Part shown: positions 1 through 8,248 of the stretch, in pieces | Numbering within the stretch: position 1 is the first letter of the stretch | How the letters are laid out: each line of letters begins with the position of its first letter | Source: UBA7477 sp045602925 | Lineage (GTDB): Bacteria > Bacillota > Clostridia > Oscillospirales > Ruminococcaceae | Direction of reading: 5' to 3' | DNA: 64,000 nucleotides | Assembly (NCBI GenBank): GCA_045602925.1 | Contig: JAZSCN010000026.1 | Span: 8,576 to 72,575 of the forward strand | The notes under the pieces: generated by a model | Told to the model about the DNA's origin: nothing | The model's input: only the letters and a program-made list of their open reading frames with translations | The model's database searches: none | Position numbers and translations under genes: made by a program

Positions 1-100
1 GCCCCGTTACGGCTGCGGAAGTGACAGCTTCTTAAAAGGTGGTAATAAGCAGGATTTATGCAGTCTTGTCCTTTTTGAAGGGCAGGACTGTTTTTGTCTA
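1..100 (+). promoter_or_regulatory. 3' part of a T-box leader of pheST
   Basis: The T-box element is seen at 34-50 (AAAAGGTGGTAATAAGC). It is followed by an intrinsic terminator, with arms 61-71 and 80-90 (11 pairs, two of them G-U) and a T run at 91-95. The UGGU inside GGTGGTAA can pair with an ACCA acceptor end, as expected for a tRNA with discriminator A. By family knowledge, uncharged tRNA-Phe stabilises the antiterminator and lets pheST be transcribed. The specifier loop lies upstream of the window, so Phe specificity is inferred from the gene downstream. Confidence 0.82.
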
Positions 101-122
101 CCTGCAAGTAAAATATATAATT

Positions 123-138
123 TGCCAAAGCTTTGGCA
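123..138. repeat. 16-bp perfect palindrome before pheS
   Basis: TGCCAAAGCTTTGGCA reads the same on both strands. It sits between the T-box terminator and the pheS ribosome site. It could be an operator or a processing stem; nothing else in the sequence assigns it. Confidence 0.4.
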
Positions 139-156
139 GAAAGGTTAGTGAAATAA

Positions 157-1182
157 ATGAGTATGAAAGAGCAGCTTGAACAAATCGAAGTGCTCGCCAA
201 GGAGCAGCTCGCACAGGCACAGGATGCAAAGACTGTCGAGGAGCTTAGAGTAAAGTTTCTCGGTAAGAAGGGAGAGCTTACTGCAATCTTAAAGCAGATG
301 GGTTCGCTTTCAGCTGAAGAAAGACCTGTTATCGGTCAGCTCGCAAATAAAGTCAGAGCTGATATCGAAGCAGCTATAACAGAAAGAGCTACCTCTATCA
401 AGGAAGCAGAGCAGGAAAGACTTGTCAAGGAGGAAACCCTCGACGTTACTATGCCGGGTAAGCCTGCCAGAATAGGTAAGCTTCACCCACTTAGCAAGAC
501 ATTAGAGGAGGTTGAGGAGATATTCCTCGGCATGGGCTTTGAGGTTGTTGAAGGTCCTGAGGTTGAAACAGACCACTACTGCTTCGAGGCACTCAATATG
601 CCAAAGCACCACCCTGCAAGAGATACACAGGATACCTTCTATATAAACGAGAATGTGGTACTCAGAACACAGACTTCTTCTGTTCAGATTAGAACAATGG
701 AAAACAAGAAGCCACCTATCAGAATTATCTCTCCGGGTAGAGTGTATCGGTCTGACGCTGTTGACGCTACACATTCACCGCTCTTCCACCAGATTGAAGG
801 TCTTGTTATCGACAAGGGCATTACTATGGCTGACCTCAAGGGAACCTTAGAGCTCCTTATGAAGCGTCTTTACGGCGAGGAAACCCAGATTAGACTTCGT
901 CCTCACCACTTCCCATACACAGAGCCTTCTGCTGAGGTTGACCTTATGTGCTACAACTGTGGCGGTAAGGGTTGTCCAATGTGTAAGAATGAAGGCTGGA
1001 TTGAAATTCTCGGCGCAGGTATGGTTCACCCTAAGGTGCTCGAGGGCTGTGGAATCGACCCTGAGGTTTACTCAGGTTTTGCGTTCGGTATCGGGCTTGA
1101 AAGAATTACAATGGGTAACTACGAAATCAAGGATATGCGACTTCTCTACGAGAACGATATGAGATTCTTAGAGCAGTTCTAA
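157..1182 (+). CDS. pheS: phenylalanine--tRNA ligase alpha subunit
   Basis: This is the catalytic subunit of the heterotetrameric cytosolic synthetase that charges tRNA-Phe. The 341 residues match the usual length. An N-terminal coiled-coil region (about 1-100) precedes the class II core, which shows HPARDTQDTFY (motif 2 region), RTQTSSVQIR, PSAEVD and a C-terminal FGIGLER (motif 3). A CxxC-GKG-CxxC segment before WIEILGAGMVHP is usual in the Firmicutes form. The ATG at 157 follows AAGG at 141-144; a second in-frame ATG at 163 is possible. pheT starts 20 nt after the stop, so the pair is one operon under the T-box. Confidence 0.97.
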   Translation: MSMKEQLEQIEVLAKEQLAQAQDAKTVEELRVKFLGKKGELTAILKQMGSLSAEERPVIGQLANKVRADIEAAITERATSIKEAEQERLVKEETLDVTMPGKPARIGKLHPLSKTLEEVEEIFLGMGFEVVEGPEVETDHYCFEALNMPKHHPARDTQDTFYINENVVLRTQTSSVQIRTMENKKPPIRIISPGRVYRSDAVDATHSPLFHQIEGLVIDKGITMADLKGTLELLMKRLYGEETQIRLRPHHFPYTEPSAEVDLMCYNCGGKGCPMCKNEGWIEILGAGMVHPKVLEGCGIDPEVYSGFAFGIGLERITMGNYEIKDMRLLYENDMRFLEQF

Positions 1183-1202
1183 TTGATAGGGAGGATTATA
1201 TA

Positions 1203-3608
1203 ATGGATTTGTCAATGAAATGGCTCGCAGACTATGTTGACTGCGATATGCCGATAAAGGATTTTGTTTCAGGACTCACTATCTCCGGCTCTAAGGTTGA
1301 GAGATACGAGGAGGAAGGAAACGCAATTTCAAATGTTGTTGTCGGAAAGCTTTTAGAGGTAGTACCTCACGAGAATTCTGACCACCTCGTTGTGTGTCAG
1401 GTTGAGGTCGGAGCTGACGCGCCTATCCAGATTGTAACAGGTGCGCCTAATGTTTCTGCAGGCGACTATGTCCCTGTTGCTCTCGACGGCTCAACACTTC
1501 CGGGTGGTATAAAGATTAAGAAGGGCAAGCTCCGTGGTGTAGAATCTAACGGTATGCTCTGTTCACTCGGAGAATTAGGACTTACTCTTCACGACTTCCC
1601 ATATGCTATCGAGGACGGAATCTTCTTACTCGGTGATGATTGCGACAAGACAGTTGGCATGGATATCCACAAGGCAATCGGTCTTGACGATACCTGCGTG
1701 GAGTTCGAAATTACATCAAACAGACCTGACTGTATGTCAGTTATCGGTCTTGCAAGAGAAACAGCCGCTACCTTCGGCAAGAAGGCTGATATCAAGGAAC
1801 CTACATACAAGGGCATCGAGGGCAACATAAACGATATGCTCTCTGTAGAGATTTCTAATAGAGAGCTTTGCCCAAGATATATGGCAGGTATCGTAAAGAA
1901 TGTAAAGATTGAGGCTTCTCCAAGATGGATGAGAGAAAGACTCAGAGCTAGTGGCGTTAGACCAATCAACAACCTCGTAGACATCACTAACTATGTAATG
2001 CTCGAGTATGGTCACCCAATGCACGCTTTTGACTTAAGATATGTTGACGGCGCAAAGATTAACATCAGAAACGCTGAGGCAGGCGAGAAGATTATGACTC
2101 TCGACGGCGTTGAAAGAGAGCTTTCTAAGGAAATGCTCGTTATCGCTGACGCTAACAAGCCTGTAGCAGTAGCAGGTGTAATGGGTGGCGAGTTCAGTGG
2201 AATTATGGAAGACACTACTACTGTAGTGTTCGAGTCTGCTTGCTTCGACGGTGCCTCTGTAAGAACAACAGCTAAGAAGCTCGGTATGAGAACAGACGCT
2301 TCATCGAGATTTGAAAAGGGACTAAACCCAGAGCAGTGCAAGCCTGCACTTATGAGAGCATTAGAGCTTGTAGAAATGCTCGGTGCAGGAGAGTGCGTGA
2401 ATACTATTATCGACTGCGACTATTCTGACAAGACACCTAAGGGCGTAAAGTTTGACGCTGATTGGATAAATAGATTCTTAGGCTCTGACCTCTCTGAAGA
2501 AGCTATGGTAAACTACCTCGAAAGTGTTGGCTTTAAGGTAGAAAACGGTATGGCTTATGCTCCGTATTACAGAATAGATATTGAGTGCAAGTCGGATATC
2601 GCAGAAGAGGTTGCAAGACTCTACGACTATAATAACCTTCCTTCTACAATTGTCAGAGGCGTAGCTCAGGCACAGCTTTCTCCAAAGCAGAAGTTTGAAA
2701 GAGAAGTTAAGAGAGCTATGACATCACTCGGCTATAACGAGATTACAACCTACTCATTTATCTCACCTAAGTATCTCGATAAGATTTGTCTTAGTGAGGA
2801 TAGTGCTCTTAGAAATGCTGTTACAATCACAAACCCACTCGGTGAAGATACAAGCATTATGAGAACAACCGCACTCCCTTCAATGTGCGAGATTCTCTCT
2901 AAGAACTATAACAACAGAAACGCATACGCTGGACTCTTCGAGCTCGGCAATGAGTATATTCCTGTAGAGGGCGAGGTTTTACCTAACGAGCCTGCAAGAC
3001 TCACAATCGGTCTTTACGACAATGGCGGAAGTGCTGACTTCTTTGTGCTCAAGGGCACAATCGAGGCACTCCTTGACAGAGTCGGACTCTATGACTATGA
3101 TGTAGAGGCAGCAAAGGAAGGCTGTGGCTTTGATGAGGTATCAGCATTCCACCCTGGCAGAGTTGCTGTAATTACCAAGGATAGCACTTCTATCGCTATC
3201 TTCGGTGAGCTTTCAAGAAAGACTCAGGAAAACTACGGTATCGGTACAAGATGCTACTGTGCAAAGATTAATCTCCCTGAGCTTATGGAGCTTTCTGTAA
3301 GCGAGAGAATATACAAGCCACTTCCTAAGTTCCCTGCAACAACCCGTGACCTTTCTATCGTCTGTGATGATGAAATCCCTGTTGCAAAGCTTGAAAAGGC
3401 AATCAAGGGCGCAGTTGGAAAGACATTAGAAAGCATTAAGCTCTTTGACGTATACAAGGGCAAGCAGGTCGAAGAAGGCAAGAAGTCGGTTTCTTATTCG
3501 ATTGTTATGCGTTCTTACGAGGGAACACTTACAGACGAGCAGGCTGACTCTGCTGTAAAGCGTGTTCTTAAGGCACTTGCAGAGCTTGGCGCTGAGCTTC
3601 GTTCATAA
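1203..3608 (+). CDS. pheT: phenylalanine--tRNA ligase beta subunit
   Basis: This is the non-catalytic, editing subunit of phenylalanyl-tRNA synthetase. The 801 residues fit the family. The order is an N-terminal EMAP/OB tRNA-binding domain (about 40-150), the B3/B4 editing domain with NRPDCMSVIGLARE and later FDLRYVDG, the B5 domain, a catalytic-like core, and the C-terminal ferredoxin-fold anticodon-binding domain beginning near YKPLPKFPATTRDLS. GGGAGG lies 8-13 nt before the ATG. It is the second gene of the T-box-controlled pheST operon. Confidence 0.97.
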   Translation: MDLSMKWLADYVDCDMPIKDFVSGLTISGSKVERYEEEGNAISNVVVGKLLEVVPHENSDHLVVCQVEVGADAPIQIVTGAPNVSAGDYVPVALDGSTLPGGIKIKKGKLRGVESNGMLCSLGELGLTLHDFPYAIEDGIFLLGDDCDKTVGMDIHKAIGLDDTCVEFEITSNRPDCMSVIGLARETAATFGKKADIKEPTYKGIEGNINDMLSVEISNRELCPRYMAGIVKNVKIEASPRWMRERLRASGVRPINNLVDITNYVMLEYGHPMHAFDLRYVDGAKINIRNAEAGEKIMTLDGVERELSKEMLVIADANKPVAVAGVMGGEFSGIMEDTTTVVFESACFDGASVRTTAKKLGMRTDASSRFEKGLNPEQCKPALMRALELVEMLGAGECVNTIIDCDYSDKTPKGVKFDADWINRFLGSDLSEEAMVNYLESVGFKVENGMAYAPYYRIDIECKSDIAEEVARLYDYNNLPSTIVRGVAQAQLSPKQKFEREVKRAMTSLGYNEITTYSFISPKYLDKICLSEDSALRNAVTITNPLGEDTSIMRTTALPSMCEILSKNYNNRNAYAGLFELGNEYIPVEGEVLPNEPARLTIGLYDNGGSADFFVLKGTIEALLDRVGLYDYDVEAAKEGCGFDEVSAFHPGRVAVITKDSTSIAIFGELSRKTQENYGIGTRCYCAKINLPELMELSVSERIYKPLPKFPATTRDLSIVCDDEIPVAKLEKAIKGAVGKTLESIKLFDVYKGKQVEEGKKSVSYSIVMRSYEGTLTDEQADSAVKRVLKALAELGAELRS

Positions 3609-3624
3609 TATTCAATAAAAATAT

Positions 3625-3663
3625 TTGTTCACTTTGCATATTATGGTATAATAAAGTGAACAA
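3625..3663 (+). promoter_or_regulatory. promoter embedded in an 11-bp perfect inverted repeat
   Basis: TTGTTCACTTT (3625-3635) and AAAGTGAACAA (3653-3663) are perfect inverted arms. The left arm contains a -35-like TTGTTC, and the 17-bp loop ends in TATAAT (3647-3652, 16-bp spacer). It may be an operator-controlled promoter for the next gene or a weak pheT terminator. No T run follows the right arm, which favours the operator reading. Confidence 0.5.
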
Positions 3664-3687
3664 GTTGCATAAAATTTTAAAAATGGC

Positions 3688-3716
3688 TTGTTATTTTGAA
3701 GGAAATAGGCTATAAT
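3688..3716 (+). promoter_or_regulatory. sigma-A promoter of the IreB-family gene
   Basis: TTGTTA at 3688-3693, a 17-bp spacer and TATAAT at 3711-3716, 34 nt before the start codon. Confidence 0.7.
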
Positions 3717-3749
3717 AAATAGTAGTTTAACCAAAGGGGGCGCAAGCTA

Positions 3750-4001
3750 ATGTATGATAACGACCAGACAATGACCTTCAAGATTCGTGATGAACAGGAG
3801 GATGAGCTTAAAAAGAAGCTTATGACTATATACGACGCACTTAAAGAAAAGGGCTACAATCCTATAAATCAGATAGTTGGTTATATTTTGTCAGAGGATC
3901 CGACATACATAACCACCTACAACAACGCCAGAGGTCTTGTGCGCCATATCGATAGAGATGAGCTTTTACACGCTCTCGTAAAGTATTATATCGGTCTATA
4001 G
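3750..4001 (+). CDS. IreB family regulatory phosphoprotein
   Basis: This small protein of 83 residues belongs to the IreB/UPF0297 (DUF965) family. The conserved start (DQTMTF), EKGYNPINQIVGYILSEDPTYIT and NNARGLVRHIDRDELL are diagnostic. In Enterococcus, IreB is a substrate of the PASTA Ser/Thr kinase IreK and restrains cephalosporin resistance; that role here is by homology. In many Firmicutes the gene sits beside ruvX and a DUF1292 gene. Here it stands alone between its own promoter and a terminator. AAAGGGGG gives a strong ribosome site. Confidence 0.93.
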   Translation: MYDNDQTMTFKIRDEQEDELKKKLMTIYDALKEKGYNPINQIVGYILSEDPTYITTYNNARGLVRHIDRDELLHALVKYYIGL

Positions 4002-4013
4002 AAATAAAGCCTA

Positions 4014-4050
4014 AGGCTGTGTATCTTGAAGTGATGCACAGCCTTTTTAT
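4014..4050 (+). terminator. intrinsic terminator after ireB
   Basis: Arms 4014-4025 and 4033-4044 (12 pairs, one G-U) are followed by TTTTATTTTT. Confidence 0.85.
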
Positions 4051-4120
4051 TTTTGAAAAAGCAGTTATATTTTTTTCGTCTTCGGTGATAATAAGAAAAA
4101 GCACTTGGAGGAAAAATATA

Positions 4121-4969
4121 ATGAAGCTTATAAAAACAGCACTCGCAATTGTCGGTGCGACTTCTATATTATGCTCTGCCTACGGAGTCGACGAGGCACA
4201 GCTTTATGATACCTGCTGTGAAAAAGCAAGCGACTATATCTCGGCTGCTACGCAGTCTGTCGCAGAAAAGCTTTCGGCACTTTCGGAAGAGTCAAGCCTT
4301 GACACAACCAAAATAGGCTACGGGCAGGGAAATATAAAGGATGACAAAAATCGCCCTGTAGGTGCGACAGATTTTAACGCAAGATATTCGGACTACAACG
4401 CAACTGCCATAGAATCAGACAGCGAAAAGAGAATATATCTCACCTTCGACCAGGGGTACGAAAACGGCTACACCGAGAAAATCCTCGATACGCTGAAGGA
4501 AAAGGATGTAAAGGCGACCTTCTTTGTTGTAGGCGACTATGTAAGACGCAATGAGGCGCTGGTGCAGAGAATGATTGACGAAGGGCACACCATAGGCAAC
4601 CATTCTATGTCGCATTACTCTATGCCGGAGCTTTCTGCCTCAGAGTGCCAGGAGGAAATAAACTCACTGCACAGATATGTTCTACAAAACTTCAATTATG
4701 AAATGATGCTCTTTCGTCCACCTATGGGAGAATTCTCTGAAAGAACGCTAGCCACCACACAGGCTTGTGGCTACAAGACGGTGCTGTGGAGCTTTGCATA
4801 CTGCGATTGGGATGTAAACAACCAGCCCGACAAAGCCTGGGCAAAGGAGAAGCTGATATCAAGTGCGCACAACGGTGCTATATATCTTCTGCACTCGGTG
4901 TCATCGGTTAATGCCGAAATTCTTGGTGAAGTTATAGATGAATTGCGTGCACAGGGCTATGTTTTTTGA
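4121..4969 (+). CDS. PdaA-like polysaccharide deacetylase
   Basis: This is a NodB-fold (carbohydrate esterase 4) deacetylase of 282 residues, resembling the Bacillus spore-cortex enzyme PdaA, which makes muramic delta-lactam. An N-terminal hydrophobic stretch (about 4-20) suggests export. Motifs seen are LTFDQGYENGYT (motif 1, catalytic Asp), GNHSMSH (metal His pair), RPPMGEFSERTL (motif 3) and LLHSVS (motif 5). The residue after the catalytic Asp is Gln rather than the Asp of ordinary CE4 enzymes; PdaA itself has Asn there. The start at 4121 follows TTGGAGG. An upstream in-frame extension to 4019 runs through the terminator and is unlikely. Confidence 0.85.
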   Translation: MKLIKTALAIVGATSILCSAYGVDEAQLYDTCCEKASDYISAATQSVAEKLSALSEESSLDTTKIGYGQGNIKDDKNRPVGATDFNARYSDYNATAIESDSEKRIYLTFDQGYENGYTEKILDTLKEKDVKATFFVVGDYVRRNEALVQRMIDEGHTIGNHSMSHYSMPELSASECQEEINSLHRYVLQNFNYEMMLFRPPMGEFSERTLATTQACGYKTVLWSFAYCDWDVNNQPDKAWAKEKLISSAHNGAIYLLHSVSSVNAEILGEVIDELRAQGYVF

Positions 4970-4997
4970 AAAAGGTAAATAAAAATTACGAAAACTA

Positions 4998-5026
4998 TTG
5001 ACAAACGTGAGGGTAGCTGATATAAT
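4998..5026 (+). promoter_or_regulatory. consensus sigma-A promoter of the lipoprotein gene
   Basis: TTGACA at 4998-5003, a 17-bp spacer and TATAAT at 5021-5026, about 55 nt before the start of the lipoprotein gene. Confidence 0.85.
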
Positions 5027-5086
5027 ACAATGTATAGCATAGAGGGACTATGCGTAAATTGTATGATTTCAAGGAGGTTTTATAGT

Positions 5087-6715
5087 ATGACAAAGCTTTC
5101 AAAGAAGCTTCTTGCCTTCTCTACATCAGTTATCCTCGCTTCATCAGTTATGCTCTCGGGCTGTGGCGAAATTGAAGGAGATATGGATGAAGAGAAGAAG
5201 TCTATTACTCAAAACGTAACAAGTGTATTTAATACGGTAAACAACGCTTCTGATACTATCGTTAGCGCAATGAAGGGCGAAACCGATACAGCTTATTCTG
5301 CTGACATTACAATCAGCATAGGTGAGACTATCGCTAAGCAGTCAGGTATGAAGGATATTGAAGATATCAAGATTTCTACTGACTCTAAGATTAAGAGTGG
5401 TAACGCTCAGGTTACTTTTGAGGCAGCTTACGGCTCTGACTCAATCATTACCTTTGATATGGTTAGAGAAAAGGAAACAGGAAACATCTATCTTTCTATC
5501 CCTGAGCTTTCACCTGCAAGCCTTCTCATTCCTGAGGATTATGTAGCTACTCTTGCAGAGCAGAATATGGATGTGATGGGAAGTATGACTATCCCTGAAG
5601 GTTTTGAGGGCAATGACGTTATGGACGTTGAGCTCCCTGACGTTGATGTTTCTGAAATGCCTGAGTTTGACGATGCTGAAATGCAGGCACTTATTGACGA
5701 AACAGTTAAGATTATCGAAGAAAAGATGCCAAGCCTTACAGATGCAGGCGACGTTAGTGGCAAGGTTGGCGATGTTGAGTACACACTTGACAAGAAGACT
5801 ATGACAATCACTAAGGAAGACGTTTCTGCTATGATGACTGCTCTTTGCGAGGAGTTCAAGACTAACGAAACATTCCTTTCTATGATTGAAACCTATGGCG
5901 CTGAAGAAGGCTTAACAAAGGAAGCTTTTGTTGCTGAGATAGATTCTGCTATCGCTCAGATGGATACAACATTAGGCGAATTTAATGATGTAACTTTTGA
6001 CATCTACTATATGGGCGAAGACGTTGCAGGTTTTTCTTTCACAACTCCTGATAATCTTGGCATCGAGGCTCTCTACTATGTAGCAGAAACAGAGTGCTGT
6101 GCAAAGATTGAAATGACTTCACCGGAAGCTGACGATACTGTTTTGATGGAGCTTACAGCAGAAACAGACGGATATGAAACAGAGCTTTGGGCTCAGGCTG
6201 ATACAGCTGAGACAAATATGGAGCTTAATGTAACTGACTTCAAGGTTGTTGACGAAGAGTCCGGCGCATTCCAGGGAACAATGGAATTCGAGGTTCTCGA
6301 CAAGGTTACAAAGCAGTCTTATACATATAAGGCGGTTTCTAAGTCAACAGCTACAAAGATTGATGTTGAGCTTTCTCTCTACGAGAACAATGACGAAATC
6401 ATTACAGTCGGCTTTGTCGGAGAAGAAACAACAGCTTCTGACGTTAAGATTCCTGCGGGACAGGTATTCGATATGACTGATGAGGCTCAGTTTGAAGCAT
6501 ACGCAGCAACAGTTGATATAGAGGGCTTCCAGCAGAAGCTTATGGACATCATCGGCGAAGACATGGGCATGGGTGGCATGGACATGGGCGCTTTGATGGG
6601 CGGCATGGATATGGGCGACATTGACATGGGCGCTATGATGGAAGGCATGACCGAGGAAGACCTCGAGGATATGTACGAGAACATGGATCCTAGCATGTTC
6701 GAGGGCCTTGTATAA
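5087..6715 (+). CDS. secreted lipoprotein with Met/Asp/Gly-rich tail
   Basis: This is a 542-residue predicted lipoprotein of unknown function. The N-terminus MTKLSKKLLAF, a hydrophobic stretch and lipobox LSGC predict signal peptidase II cleavage and lipid anchoring outside the membrane. The body is acidic and rich in Thr and Ala, with no motif I recognise. The last 55 residues hold an irregular Met-rich run (repeats such as GGMDMG), ending in EEDLEDMYENMDPSMFEG. The start at 5087 is set by AAGGAGG 9 nt upstream and by the signal peptide. It has its own promoter and terminator. A metal-binding or chaperone-like tail is possible, but that is speculation. Confidence 0.8.
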   Translation: MTKLSKKLLAFSTSVILASSVMLSGCGEIEGDMDEEKKSITQNVTSVFNTVNNASDTIVSAMKGETDTAYSADITISIGETIAKQSGMKDIEDIKISTDSKIKSGNAQVTFEAAYGSDSIITFDMVREKETGNIYLSIPELSPASLLIPEDYVATLAEQNMDVMGSMTIPEGFEGNDVMDVELPDVDVSEMPEFDDAEMQALIDETVKIIEEKMPSLTDAGDVSGKVGDVEYTLDKKTMTITKEDVSAMMTALCEEFKTNETFLSMIETYGAEEGLTKEAFVAEIDSAIAQMDTTLGEFNDVTFDIYYMGEDVAGFSFTTPDNLGIEALYYVAETECCAKIEMTSPEADDTVLMELTAETDGYETELWAQADTAETNMELNVTDFKVVDEESGAFQGTMEFEVLDKVTKQSYTYKAVSKSTATKIDVELSLYENNDEIITVGFVGEETTASDVKIPAGQVFDMTDEAQFEAYAATVDIEGFQQKLMDIIGEDMGMGGMDMGALMGGMDMGDIDMGAMMEGMTEEDLEDMYENMDPSMFEGLV

Positions 6716-6731
6716 TCCGTAATAAACATTT

Positions 6732-6760
6732 AAAAGCTCACTTTTATAGTGAGCTTTTTT
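6732..6760 (+). terminator. intrinsic terminator after the lipoprotein gene
   Basis: AAAAGCTCACT and AGTGAGCTTTT arms (6732-6742 and 6748-6758) with a T run. Confidence 0.85.
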
Positions 6761-6836
6761 ATGGGCAAGTATTTCGCGATATGCACAAAAGTATATATAG
6801 AATTTTGTGCAAGTATACAAAGTAACGTATATTTAC

Positions 6837-6865
6837 TTGACAAGAGGCGATATAGGCTGTATAAT
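6837..6865 (+). promoter_or_regulatory. consensus promoter of a non-coding transcript
   Basis: TTGACA at 6837-6842, a 17-bp spacer and TATAAT at 6860-6865. No credible reading frame with a ribosome site follows before the terminator at 7006-7034. Confidence 0.8.
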
Positions 6866-6871
6866 GTAAAT

Positions 6872-7034
6872 GTGATTTACAAAGATACAAACAAGTCCTC
6901 CTTAAATATATGCAGGGTATGACTCGGCTGGTAACCGATTCTCTGCTCCACTTGTGTGTTATAAGTTTTCACGCTCTCCACATAATATTTGTTTGCTGAA
7001 GCAAAGGGCTCGAATGGTTGTTCGGGCCTTTTTG
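6872..7034 (+). ncRNA. candidate small structured RNA, family not recognised
   Basis: An independent transcription unit of about 160 nt is bounded by a consensus promoter and an intrinsic terminator. Nested helices can be drawn: ACAAGT (6891-6896) with ACTTGT (6950-6955), GCAGGG (6912-6917) with CTCTGC (6940-6945), and TCGG with CCGA inside. TTTGC-TGAA-GCAAA (6992-7005) forms a perfect hairpin just before the terminator. A long hairpin with internal loops recalls 6S RNA, but I cannot match a signature. No plausible ribosome site and reading frame is seen, and ddl has its own promoter downstream, so this is not simply the ddl leader. Confidence 0.55.
7006..7034 (+). terminator. terminator of the small RNA unit
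   Basis: AGGGCTCGAA pairs with TTCGGGCCTT (one G-U) and is followed by TTTTT. Confidence 0.8.
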
Positions 7035-7044
7035 CGTTGTGCTA

Positions 7045-7073
7045 TTGATTTATTGTCGAAAATATGGTATAAT
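7045..7073 (+). promoter_or_regulatory. promoter of the ddl-murI operon
   Basis: TTGATT at 7045-7050, a 17-bp spacer and TATAAT at 7068-7073. Confidence 0.75.
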
Positions 7074-7146
7074 ACTATCTTAACAGTTCGTAATATATAT
7101 AAAAGAGCATCCCGAAAGGGAGAGCTGATAGAAAGGTGACAGGTAT

Positions 7147-8217
7147 ATGGAAAAGCTAAAGGTAGCTGTAATATTTGGAGGAAAATCCAACGAGCACGAC
7201 ATCTCGCTGATTTCTGCTTCGCATATCATAAACAGTATTCCGAGAGATAAATACGATGTTATTACAATCGGTATAACAAAGCAGGGCGAGTGGTTCAAGT
7301 ACGAGGGTAGCACCGACGACATCAAGAACGGCAGCTGGGTTGCCAGCGAGGACAACATTCCTTGCGTGCTCAGCCCGGACCCATCTCACAGTGGTTTTAT
7401 CGCATTTGCTAAAGATGGTAGTGCACAGCTTATCAAGATAGACTGTATTTTCCCTGCACTTCACGGAAAGAACGGTGAGGACGGTACCATTCAGGGTCTG
7501 TTCCAGATGTCGCAGGTTGCTTTTGTCGGCTGTGATATGCTTTCGTCGGCTTGCTGTATGGATAAGGAATTTACACACAGAATACTCGAGAGCTGTGGAG
7601 TGAAGATGGCTAAGTGGGTTTCTGTGAGAATTACAGATAAGGATAATCTTGACGCTGTATGCAATAAGATTGAAGGCAAGCTTTTGTACCCAATGTTTAT
7701 TAAGCCGTCACGTTCCGGCTCGTCGGTCGGCATCTCCAAGGCTTACAACAAGGAGCAGCTAAAGAGTGGTATTCTCAGTGCGTTCGAGCACGACAGCAAA
7801 GTTGTTGTCGAGCAGGGCATAAATGGTATAGAGTGCGAGTGTGCAGTTATGGGCAATAACGAGCTTATAGTTTCCACAATCGGTGAGATTGCGCCTGCAA
7901 ACGACTTTTATGATTTTGAATCCAAGTATAATGACCCTACCGAGCAGACATATATTCCTGCAAGATTTTCTCAGGAGAAGATTGAGGAAATTAGAAAGCA
8001 GGCTGAAAAGTCATACAGAGGTATCGGTTGCGAGGGGCTTGCAAGAGTCGACTTCTTCCTGACCGATGAGGGCGAGGTTGTTCTCAATGAGATTAACACT
8101 CTCCCGGGACATACTCCTATCAGTATGTATCCTAAGCTTATGGAAAACTGTGGTGTTGACGCTCAGGATGAAATGGACAGACTTATAAAGCTTGCTCTGC
8201 AGAGAGCCGGCAGATAA
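7147..8217 (+). CDS. ddl: D-alanine--D-alanine ligase
   Basis: This cytosolic ATP-grasp enzyme joins two D-Ala residues for peptidoglycan precursors. The 356 residues match the family. It shows VIFGGKSNEHDISLISA at the N-terminus, FPALHGKNGEDGTIQG (substrate loop), FIKPSRSGSSVGISKA (ATP grasp) and the C-terminal metal and substrate motif VLNEINTLPGHTPISMYPKL. murI follows after 31 nt and DUF1934 after that, so D-Ala-D-Ala and D-Glu supply are co-transcribed. AAAGGTGA precedes the ATG. Confidence 0.96.
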   Translation: MEKLKVAVIFGGKSNEHDISLISASHIINSIPRDKYDVITIGITKQGEWFKYEGSTDDIKNGSWVASEDNIPCVLSPDPSHSGFIAFAKDGSAQLIKIDCIFPALHGKNGEDGTIQGLFQMSQVAFVGCDMLSSACCMDKEFTHRILESCGVKMAKWVSVRITDKDNLDAVCNKIEGKLLYPMFIKPSRSGSSVGISKAYNKEQLKSGILSAFEHDSKVVVEQGINGIECECAVMGNNELIVSTIGEIAPANDFYDFESKYNDPTEQTYIPARFSQEKIEEIRKQAEKSYRGIGCEGLARVDFFLTDEGEVVLNEINTLPGHTPISMYPKLMENCGVDAQDEMDRLIKLALQRAGR

Positions 8218-8248
8218 ATCACTTAGATTATTTACGGAGTGAAGAAAG

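Noticed and set aside
4019..4120. N-terminal extension of the PdaA-like protein
   Set aside because: It reads through the ireB terminator and lacks a ribosome site; the ATG at 4121 has one and starts a signal peptide.
6344..6820. 158-codon minus-strand frame opposite the lipoprotein
   Set aside because: It covers the antisense of the Met-rich tail (His-rich as a result) and crosses a terminator.
6872..7034. 6S RNA, SRP RNA, RNase P RNA or tmRNA as firm name for the small RNA
   Set aside because: The conserved cores of SRP, RNase P and tmRNA are absent, and the 6S bubble could not be drawn with confidence; kept as an unnamed candidate.
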